DNA of 56,077 nt from an uncultured Armatimonadota bacterium (GTDB lineage: Bacteria; Armatimonadota; Fimbriimonadia; Fimbriimonadales; Fimbriimonadaceae). Each line of letters starts with the position of its first letter. Within the stretch, counting starts at the first letter, position 1. The notes under the pieces were generated by a model. It was not told the origin of the DNA, made no database searches, and saw nothing but the letters and a program-made list of their open reading frames with translations. Shown here one piece after another: positions 31,184 through 37,759 of the stretch. The translations under genes were made by a program, and so were the position numbers. The stretch is taken from the NCBI GenBank assembly GCA_903899015.1, contig CAIUHP010000099.1:1-56077 (forward strand), given 5' to 3'.

Positions 31184-32140
31184 TTAGACCTTCGGCGGGT
31201 TGATGCGGACCTGGAATTCCATGCTTCCAAATCGAATCACGTCTTCGGGAGTCACGAGCGTTCGCATGTTTGGAACGAGTTTCGCATCATTCAGCATCGT
31301 TCCATTGCTGCTTCCGGTGTCGGTAATGAAGACACCGTCTTCAGTTACTTCAATGACACCATGCTTGCCACTGATGTAAGGGTCGGCGATCTGAACATCG
31401 TTCTCGGCTTTTCGACCGAAAACGCTGAGCCCCTTCTTCAGAGGAAATTCCTTTCCTTCCCCAATCAACACGGCAGGAGCAACCTCTTTTTGAGGGGCGG
31501 CTGCAATAGCGGCCGTCTTATTTGCGCCGAATACCTGAGTCGTGTTTCCACCCTTCGCACCTGGCAAGGAGACTTGAAGCTCAATGCCTCCAAAGCTCAA
31601 CTTCTCTCCACCAACCAGCGTTTTTCGGTCTCCCGCGCCAAGTTTGACGCCGTCGGCCTTTGTTCCGTTGGTGCTTCCAAGATCCTCCAGAACAAGAACG
31701 CCATCGGTGTTGGTGATCTGGGCATGTCTTCGACTGGCCCGAGCGTCAGAAAGTAGAACATCCCCTTCTCGACCGATCACGTTGACGCCTGGACGCAACG
31801 GATGCTCGCGACCGCTCTGCTCAACCAACATGGGAAGTTGAATCGCAGGTGCACCAAACGCATCGCCAGGCAGAGCTCGGTCAAATATGAGTCCACAGTC
31901 AATGCAGAACATGACGCCTGCCGGGTTATAGGCTTTACATACCGGGCACTGAATCGGTTTGATCGTTTGCGTCGCGTTTAAGCTCGGCGCGTTCCCCATG
32001 ACCGTCTTGTTGGGGTCAAGCACCGGCGCTGTCCCCATCCGAGTCTTATTCGGGTCGGAAGATAATAATTGCGTTCTATTGGCGTCGTTCATGAGGTCAA
32101 CACTTGCTTGGACGGTTTCGTTACTGCCTTTAGTTTGCAC
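31184..32140 (-). CDS. Double-FHA-domain protein with zinc ribbon and N-terminal Thr repeats
   Basis: A 318-residue signalling protein. Residues ~20-58 carry three similar units (NRTQLLSS, NKTRMGTAPVL, NKTVMGNAPSL) whose N-K-T threonines look like kinase sites. A zinc ribbon (CPVCKAYNPAGVMFCIDCG) follows. Then come two FHA domains, each with the phosphothreonine-binding pattern: VIGREGDVLLSDARASRRH..LGSTNGT at ~115-170 and VFGRKAENDVQIADPYISGKH..TGSSNGT at ~240-290. The layout resembles GarA/FraH-type proteins where a phosphorylated N-terminal Thr is bound by the protein's own FHA domain. The GTG 32140 start is tentative; ATG 32092 is an alternative. The PP2C gene follows. Confidence 0.88.
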   Translation of the reverse strand: MQTKGSNETVQASVDLMNDANRTQLLSSDPNKTRMGTAPVLDPNKTVMGNAPSLNATQTIKPIQCPVCKAYNPAGVMFCIDCGLIFDRALPGDAFGAPAIQLPMLVEQSGREHPLRPGVNVIGREGDVLLSDARASRRHAQITNTDGVLVLEDLGSTNGTKADGVKLGAGDRKTLVGGEKLSFGGIELQVSLPGAKGGNTTQVFGANKTAAIAAAPQKEVAPAVLIGEGKEFPLKKGLSVFGRKAENDVQIADPYISGKHGVIEVTEDGVFITDTGSSNGTMLNDAKLVPNMRTLVTPEDVIRFGSMEFQVRINPPKV

Positions 32141-32276
32141 GGATTAGAACGTGATGGCGATAGAAGGGCCGAAAGTCGGTCTGAAAATGCCGCAGAATAT
32201 CGCGATTGCCCCTCAAGTTGAAGCGGAGTCGCTAAAATATCCTCATTCGTCCGACTGGCCATGAGCCCGTACTAAT

Positions 32277-34457
32277 ATGAAAAGAACTCTCTTCCTTGCT
32301 GCCTCCCTTTTGGGAATCGCCGGTTCCTCGTCTGCCCATCTCTTGGACAATGGAATTCAGCGCTCGAATCCATTCTTGCCGCCCAACGCTTCGTTACATT
32401 ACGCGCTGGATCGCGAATTCGATCTACTCGATATCTCGGTTGATTTAGATATCGATGCCGCGAACTATGGTTTTACAGGCAAAGCCGTCAATACCCTTGC
32501 TCCCCTTCGAGATGGCTTGAAGTCGATTCATCTGATGGCGGGTCGAGAGCTCAAGATCTCGGCCGTTACCGTCGATGGGCAGAATGCTCGGTTTACTCAC
32601 GAAGGTCGAAGTCTCGTCATTAACCTGCCCACTTCGATTAAGAAGGGTCAAAAAGCCGTGGTCGCGGTCGCTTATAACGCGATCAACACCAAGGCGCAGC
32701 CGTTTGGCGGAGAAGGTGGATTCCACTGGATCAAGCCTACAAAAGCGAACCCAAATCATGTCGGTTTCTGGACTCAAGGTGAGAGTGAATCCAACAGTAA
32801 TTGGGCACCAACCTGGGATTACCCGAATGACTTCGCGACGAGTCAAACGCGAGTGACCGTTCCTGCGGAATGGAACGTTGTGGGTAATGGAAACCTAATC
32901 TCGGACACTAAGTCGCCGGATGGAAAGCGACGAACCTTTGTATGGAAGATGCCTTTACCGCATGCAACCTACCTGTTAACCGTTTGCGGCGGTCCATTCG
33001 ATATCAAGACCGATAGCTGGGAAGGCGTCAAGCTTATGTACGTGGTGCCAAAGGGGGAAGGCTATCTCATTGATGGATCCTTCAGCGACACCAAGGATAT
33101 GCTGTCTTACTACTCCAAGATCACGGGGGTCAAATATCCTTGGCCGAAATATGCTCAGGATGCCATGTATGACTTTGGCGGCGGCATGGAGAACGCAAGT
33201 GCAACGACGCTTGGTGAAGGCAGCCTCGCCGAGCCACGAGAAGGCTTCCATCGCATGGCTAGCTTGAACTCACACGAGTTGGGGCACCAGTGGTTTGGAG
33301 ACTTTGTCACTTGTAAAGATTGGGGCAACATTTGGCTCAACGAAAGCTTTGCGACCTTCATGCAGATGATGTATTTCGAGCACAGCTTGGGCAAAAACGG
33401 ATACGACCAAGAGGTTGAGAACAACACTCAAGCCTATCTGGGCGAAGCGCGCTCCTACAAACGCCCGATCATCACGAAGATGTATCCCAACGCTGACCGC
33501 ATGTTTGATTCGCACACCTATCCGAAGGGTGGTGTCGTTCTTCACACGCTGCGCAAGCAGTTAGGCGATGATGCTTTCTGGGCTGGCATCAAGCTCTACT
33601 TGCAGACCAACGCCCACACTCCGGTGGAGTCGTGGCAGCTTTGCAAGGCACTGACGGATGCAAGCGGAATCAATTGCGAGCCGTTTTTCAACCAATGGCT
33701 CATGAAGCCTGGTCATCCGGTCATTGAAACTTCTTGGACATGGAACGAAGCGGCAAAGTCGGTAAGCGTTGTGGTCAGCCAGACTCAGGACACGAGCGAC
33801 GGTACACCGATTTACGAGATCCCTGCGAAGGTAGGAATCATAGTTGATGGCAAAGTGACCGAAATGCCCATCCCGGTCAAGGACAAAATTTCGACCGCGA
33901 CTTTCCCACTCGATAGAAAGCCAGACGCGGTGCTTTTTGACCCTAATCACGAGTTCCTCAAGGAAATGCCGAAGCTGTTTTGGGCAAAAGAAGAGTTGCC
34001 AACAATCTTCAAATACGCTCCAAACTGCATCGATCGAAACCGAGCGATGCAGATGCTGCTCGAAGGGAATCCTTCCGACGAAACCATTCATCTGGTTGCG
34101 GATGGCGTGAAGGCTGATTTGGAAATGGCACCCACTTTCCGATCGATTCGGGGTCTTACGAACCTGAAGCGAGAAGACTTGAGACCCTTGTTTATGGGAC
34201 TGCTGAACCACCCCAATTTTGATCGACGAGCAGAAGCCGTTCAAGCTTTGGGCGAGTTACCTGCAACTCCAGAAGTGACAGCGAAGCTCCGGTCACTCAT
34301 CACCGATAAAGATCCGATCGGAGTCGTCGTCGCCGCTATTCGGGTGTTAGCAACCTGGGACAAGAAAGGTAACAAGGACGTGTTCCATAAAGCACTTACG
34401 ATTCCTTCCCACCACGATCGAATCAAAACAGCGGCTCAGTCCGCACTCGAAGATTAA
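32277..34457 (+). CDS. M1-family zinc aminopeptidase, secreted
   Basis: A 726-residue M1 (gluzincin) aminopeptidase that trims N-terminal residues from peptides. Signal peptide MKRTLFLAASLLGIAGSSSA. The N-terminal beta-saddle is followed by the catalytic domain with the exopeptidase motif GGMENAS and zinc ligands His333, His337 (HELGHQW) and Glu356 (NESFATFM), the exact HExxH-x18-E spacing. The C-terminal ~150 residues are helical with HEAT-like repeats (LRPLFMGLLNHPNFDRRAEA..), typical of the family's fourth domain. TAAAAT near 32233 could be the -10, giving a leader of about 40 nt. Strong family call; peptide preference unknown. Confidence 0.95.
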   Translation: MKRTLFLAASLLGIAGSSSAHLLDNGIQRSNPFLPPNASLHYALDREFDLLDISVDLDIDAANYGFTGKAVNTLAPLRDGLKSIHLMAGRELKISAVTVDGQNARFTHEGRSLVINLPTSIKKGQKAVVAVAYNAINTKAQPFGGEGGFHWIKPTKANPNHVGFWTQGESESNSNWAPTWDYPNDFATSQTRVTVPAEWNVVGNGNLISDTKSPDGKRRTFVWKMPLPHATYLLTVCGGPFDIKTDSWEGVKLMYVVPKGEGYLIDGSFSDTKDMLSYYSKITGVKYPWPKYAQDAMYDFGGGMENASATTLGEGSLAEPREGFHRMASLNSHELGHQWFGDFVTCKDWGNIWLNESFATFMQMMYFEHSLGKNGYDQEVENNTQAYLGEARSYKRPIITKMYPNADRMFDSHTYPKGGVVLHTLRKQLGDDAFWAGIKLYLQTNAHTPVESWQLCKALTDASGINCEPFFNQWLMKPGHPVIETSWTWNEAAKSVSVVVSQTQDTSDGTPIYEIPAKVGIIVDGKVTEMPIPVKDKISTATFPLDRKPDAVLFDPNHEFLKEMPKLFWAKEELPTIFKYAPNCIDRNRAMQMLLEGNPSDETIHLVADGVKADLEMAPTFRSIRGLTNLKREDLRPLFMGLLNHPNFDRRAEAVQALGELPATPEVTAKLRSLITDKDPIGVVVAAIRVLATWDKKGNKDVFHKALTIPSHHDRIKTAAQSALED

Positions 34458-34466
34458 TCATTCAAA

Positions 34467-34492
34467 AGGGCCCCTGCACTCGCCAGGGCCCT
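34467..34492. terminator. Bidirectional hairpin between the aminopeptidase gene and yraN
   Basis: AGGGCCC (34467-34473) pairs with GGGCCCT (34486-34492), with further TG/CA pairing inside. A-rich on the left (TTCAAAA) and short T-tract on the right. It separates the convergent aminopeptidase and bla-rnhB-yraN transcripts. Confidence 0.65.
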
Positions 34493-34506
34493 CTGACTTT
34501 GTGCCA

Positions 34507-34866
34507 TTACGGGGCCAGAATGTCTTTGTAATGCCTCGTGCCGTCGCGATCGATTGCGATGAGATCGAGGCGAGTGGGTGGGTCTTTTAACTCCATTTCA
34601 GTGATGTACTCAAGAATGGCTCGGCTTAACGCTTTGAGTTTTTGTTGACCAATCGATTCCTCAGGCGAATAGCCGGGAGCTTGGCGGTATTTCACCTCCA
34701 CAAAAACAAGAACATCTCCGTCCATCGCAACGAGGTCGATCTCACCTCGGTGAGCCTTATAATTCCGCGTGATCATCGCGTAACCCTGATCAATCAGGAA
34801 TTGAGCGGCTTTTGCTTCCGCTTCTCGTCCAAGTTGCACACGATTTGGCTTCAGAGCATCAGACAT
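34507..34866 (-). CDS. yraN: YraN/UPF0102 endonuclease-like protein
   Basis: A 119-residue member of the UPF0102 (YraN) family, a Holliday-junction-resolvase-like PD-(D/E)XK fold. The core is intact: GREAEAKAAQFLIDQGYAMI, then GEIDLVAMDGDVLVFVEVKYR with the Glu-Asp..Glu-x-Lys active-site pattern, then GQQKLKALSRAILEYI. The function is not established; the fold implies DNA binding or cleavage. It is last gene of bla-like/rnhB/yraN, with its start overlapping the rnhB stop by 16 bases. rnhB-yraN adjacency is conserved in many bacteria, which supports both calls. Confidence 0.93.
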   Translation of the reverse strand: MSDALKPNRVQLGREAEAKAAQFLIDQGYAMITRNYKAHRGEIDLVAMDGDVLVFVEVKYRQAPGYSPEESIGQQKLKALSRAILEYITEMELKDPPTRLDLIAIDRDGTRHYKDILAP

Positions 34867-35450
34867 GGCTGGTCAAAATCTCTAACGGGACCGAATGATC
34901 GCCGATGAATGGGGCAGGGTCCGTGAGTGCGCAAAGCTTCAAGGTGCTCGGGAGTTGGATAGCCAAAATGACGGTCGAATCCATACTCAGGATATTCCGC
35001 TGCGTATTCAACCATTAATCGATCTCGATAAACCTTGGCAAGGATAGACGCGGCTGCAATACACGCATACTTGCCGTCACCTTTGATGACAGCTTCTCCT
35101 TCACAACGCATCGAATTTGGCAATCGGTTGCCGTCGATATAAATGTAATTGGGTGGACTCGATAGAGCCGCTAGGGCTCGCTCCATTGCAGCCATGCTCG
35201 CCCACAGAATGTTGATTCGATCAATCTCATCTGGCTCAGCACGTTCAATCCAATAAATCGAACCCGCTTGAATGCGATCATAAAGAGCTTCTCTTGCTTT
35301 GGGGTCGAGCTTCTTCGAGTCGTCAATTCCTGATACATCAAACCCTTCGGGAAGGATGACTGCGGCCGCGACTACTGGCCCCGCGAGTGGCCCTCGACCG
35401 ACCTCATCGGCTCCGGCGGCTCCAGGAACATGAATCAGTGATTTACGCAT
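34851..35450 (-). CDS. rnhB: Ribonuclease HII
   Basis: A 199-residue RNase HII, which removes misincorporated ribonucleotides and RNA primers from RNA-DNA hybrids. The active site is visible: GADEVGRGPLAGPVVAAAVIL (Asp-Glu plus the GRG substrate sensor), the IDGNRLP strand with the third Asp, and the C-terminal Asp region ASILAKVYRDRLMVE. DSKKLDPKAREALYDRI and GYPTPEHLEALRTHGPCPIHR are further family blocks. Its start overlaps the upstream stop by 8 bases (35443-35450), so translation is coupled. Confidence 0.96.
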   Translation of the reverse strand: MRKSLIHVPGAAGADEVGRGPLAGPVVAAAVILPEGFDVSGIDDSKKLDPKAREALYDRIQAGSIYWIERAEPDEIDRINILWASMAAMERALAALSSPPNYIYIDGNRLPNSMRCEGEAVIKGDGKYACIAAASILAKVYRDRLMVEYAAEYPEYGFDRHFGYPTPEHLEALRTHGPCPIHRRSFGPVRDFDQPCLML

Positions 35451-36258
35451 GTTGCTGGTACAGGATCTCCGAAATATCTGCGATCAATGCAGGTGCGATG
35501 GTTAGCTCCTCAATGCCTTTCGTAAAGACGGTCAGGACATAGTCTTGCCCGCTTGGAGGATAGACAATCGCGACATCGTGACACATGAGGTCGTTCCACC
35601 CCGTCTTATTGGCAACGTAGGCGTCCGCAGGCAATTTTGCGGGAATGCAGTTGCGGTGAGTTTGGCCAAATAGAATCTCAATCATTGCTCGTGAAGCTCG
35701 CGCCGAAACCACCTGCTCTTTAGCCAATTTTACGAGGATCGTGAGGAAACCACTTGCCGTGACTTCGTTGTTGAGTCCCATCTGGAAAGCTTTGCCGTCC
35801 TCAACGCCTCGCCGAATAATCATGTCGGTGGCGCCAAGTTCATGCATGAATTGGGTGATTCGTTTCGCACCTAATTGTTCAACTAAGAGGTTCGTGGCGA
35901 GATTGCTACTGCATGTGATCATTGGCTTTGCAAGCTGAATCAGCGCTTCCCTTTCGCCAATCCTTTGGTAAAGGCCCTGCTCCGAATCTCCTTCTGGGTT
36001 CAAACGATAGCTACTTCCATCCACGATGCTATCGAATTCGTTGAGGATCGTGATCTGATCATTCAGCTTGAGCAGACCTTGTTCTGCTTGGTGGAACAGC
36101 TCCATCAACACACAGACTTTCATCGTGCTCGCAGCATGAAAAGTCGCTTCCCCATTGATGAGCCAGCTGTTTCCAGTTCCGAGGTCGTGATAGCCAACTG
36201 CGATCTGACCGCCTCCGAAGGCATGAATCCGATCTTCAACCTGTTGTTTGGGAGTCAC
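35443..36258 (-). CDS. Class A beta-lactamase-like serine hydrolase, no signal peptide
   Basis: A 271-residue protein of the beta-lactamase2 (class A) fold. The nucleophile motif is STMK (Ser44-Lys47), the SxN motif is Ser117-Ser118-Asn119 instead of SDN, and NKTGWN supplies the KTG triad. The omega-loop segment is RRGVEDGKAFQMGLNN, without the ExxLN signature that holds the deacylating Glu166; Glu153 could substitute. No signal peptide or lipobox is present, so it is predicted cytoplasmic, which argues against a role in beta-lactam resistance; an amide or ester hydrolase is likelier. GTG 36258 has TACTTT 6 nt upstream (leaderless). It is first gene of an overlapping operon with rnhB and yraN. 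Confidence 0.78.
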   Translation of the reverse strand: MTPKQQVEDRIHAFGGGQIAVGYHDLGTGNSWLINGEATFHAASTMKVCVLMELFHQAEQGLLKLNDQITILNEFDSIVDGSSYRLNPEGDSEQGLYQRIGEREALIQLAKPMITCSSNLATNLLVEQLGAKRITQFMHELGATDMIIRRGVEDGKAFQMGLNNEVTASGFLTILVKLAKEQVVSARASRAMIEILFGQTHRNCIPAKLPADAYVANKTGWNDLMCHDVAIVYPPSGQDYVLTVFTKGIEELTIAPALIADISEILYQQHA

Positions 36259-36264
36259 TTAGGG

Positions 36265-36270
36265 AAAGTA
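36265..36270 (-). promoter_or_regulatory. -10 element (TACTTT) of the bla-like/rnhB/yraN operon
   Basis: TACTTT on the minus strand, 6 nt before GTG 36258. Confidence 0.4.
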
Positions 36271-36389
36271 CCCGTTCCTTGGATGTCTTTCAGGTTCGAA
36301 TTTCAAACAGAACGATTCTCAGGAACAGGCGTTTAACTCGCTATAAGGTTAAGGAATTAGCCGAAAGATTTGAAAGGAGATAGATAGAA

Positions 36390-36704
36390 ATGAAAACAAA
36401 GCTGTTTCGCGTTTTCGCACTTGCCGTTATAGGTGCCTCTTTCATCGGTGTTTCGTCAGTAGCTTCTGCGGGCGGATGGGAGAATCGACACGATCGTGAG
36501 ATCCACCGTGCCGAATGTAGAATCGACGACCTTCGAGTTGCAAAAGATCGAGCAGCTGACCATCATGACTGGCGTGCCGTCCGAAGAATCGAGCGCGACA
36601 TCGATCGTCAGCAAGACATCATCCGTCACGAACGAAGAGAACTTGAGCGAGAGCGAGATCGCGACCGACATTGGGATCGAGACCGGGATTGGCATCGCGG
36701 ATAG
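36390..36704 (+). CDS. Small secreted Arg/Asp/His-rich protein
   Basis: A 104-residue exported protein. The signal peptide is MKTKLFRVFALAVIGASFIGVSSVASAG. The mature part is a highly charged single helix or coiled coil (EIHRAECRIDDLRVAKDRAADHHDWRA pattern) ending in alternating Arg-Asp with His/Trp (ERDRDRHWDRDRDWHRG). It has a clear AGGAG at 36375-36379, 10 nt before the ATG, unlike the leaderless neighbours, and a strong terminator downstream, so it is a monocistronic unit. No domain is recognised; the alternating charges could bind polyanions, metal ions or surfaces. Confidence 0.7.
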   Translation: MKTKLFRVFALAVIGASFIGVSSVASAGGWENRHDREIHRAECRIDDLRVAKDRAADHHDWRAVRRIERDIDRQQDIIRHERRELERERDRDRHWDRDRDWHRG

Positions 36705-36734
36705 CTTGTAGCCCAACCGCTTCACTCTAGAACA

Positions 36735-36770
36735 CGAGGTCCATCCATTGAGGGATGGGCCTCGTTTTTT
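36735..36770 (+). terminator. Rho-independent terminator
   Basis: CGAGG-T-CCATCC (36735-36746), 6-nt loop, GGATGG-G-CCTCG (36753-36764), then TTTTTT. Near-perfect 12-bp stem with a T6 tail. An ATG at 36755 in the GH26 frame lies inside this stem, which argues for the later start at 36800. Confidence 0.92.
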
Positions 36771-36799
36771 GGATTGGGATCAAGGGTAGTCTCGCCCAA

Positions 36800-37759
36800 A
36801 TGGCCCACCATCCCGTCAACCCAAACGCGACTCCGGAAGCGCGCGAACTGCTCGACTTCTTATCTGAAATCTCTGGCAAACGTGTGATGTCGGGACAACA
36901 CAACTTTCCCGGTGGAATCTCAAGATACAGCGAGGAGGCCGCCGAGATAGGAGGCTCATATCCTGCGGTTTGGGGTCAGGATTTTGGATTCTCGGCTGAC
37001 GACCAAGACGGTGTCCATTTTCGTGATCAAGTTATCGCAGAAGCGATCCGGCAATATCGAGACGGATCGATCGTCACTCTCATGTGGCATGCAGTACAAC
37101 CAACGCATGACGAGCCCGTTACGTTTAAGGAGAACATTATCGGTTCTCTCAGCGATGCTGACTGGGAAGCTTTGATTACTCCTGGAACCGCTCTCCATCA
37201 GCGCTGGATTGATCAATCTGACGTGATTGCTACTCTCCTGAAGCGACTCCTGTATGAGAACATTCCTGTCCTCTGGCGCCCTTATCATGAGATGAATGGA
37301 GATTGGTTCTGGTGGTGCAACCGCCCTGGTCCGCGGGGTTATCAGGCACTTTACCGGCAGCTCTATCATCGTTTTGTACAAGTTCACGGGCTAAACAATC
37401 TTTTATGGGTGTGGAATGCGAATGCTCCTCGGCATGACGCAAAGGAGTACCCACCTTTCTTTCCTGGGCATGACGTCGTTGATGTTCTGGCCACGGATGT
37501 CTATGCCAACGACTATCGCCCCGAACACTATCGAGCCATTCTTGAGCTAGCAAATGGCAAGCCCATCGCTTTTGGCGAGGTTGGGGATATGCCGACTCCC
37601 GAACTGTTAGCTCGGGAGCCTATGTGGGCCTGGTTTATGACCTGGTCCGGTTTTACATCGGATCACAACGATCCGACAGAGGTCCGAAGGCTGTATCAGG
37701 ATCCCCGCACTCTCCATCGGCCCGCACGACTCTCGGATGCTGAGCCTTCTGGAACCTAA
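36800..37759 (+). CDS. Glycoside hydrolase family 26 (beta-mannanase-like), no signal peptide
   Basis: A 319-residue GH26 TIM barrel, normally an endo-beta-1,4-mannanase, with some lichenase or xylanase members. The start of the barrel is RVMSGQHNFPGG; the acid/base is Glu164 in WRPYHEMNGDWFWW and the nucleophile Glu260 in PIAFGEVG, both with the expected flanking residues. WVWNANAPR and DVLATDVYANDY are further family strands. No signal peptide is present from ATG 36800 or from the upstream ATG at 36755, which lies in a terminator, so it is predicted intracellular and may act on imported oligosaccharides. TAGTCT lies 7 nt before ATG 36800. The stop overlaps the convergent GH63-like gene's stop. 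Confidence 0.88.
   Translation: MAHHPVNPNATPEARELLDFLSEISGKRVMSGQHNFPGGISRYSEEAAEIGGSYPAVWGQDFGFSADDQDGVHFRDQVIAEAIRQYRDGSIVTLMWHAVQPTHDEPVTFKENIIGSLSDADWEALITPGTALHQRWIDQSDVIATLLKRLLYENIPVLWRPYHEMNGDWFWWCNRPGPRGYQALYRQLYHRFVQVHGLNNLLWVWNANAPRHDAKEYPPFFPGHDVVDVLATDVYANDYRPEHYRAILELANGKPIAFGEVGDMPTPELLAREPMWAWFMTWSGFTSDHNDPTEVRRLYQDPRTLHRPARLSDAEPSGT

Noticed and set aside
36755-36799. Earlier ATG start for the GH26 gene
   Set aside because: This ATG lies in the descending arm of a strong rho-independent terminator and adds no signal peptide.
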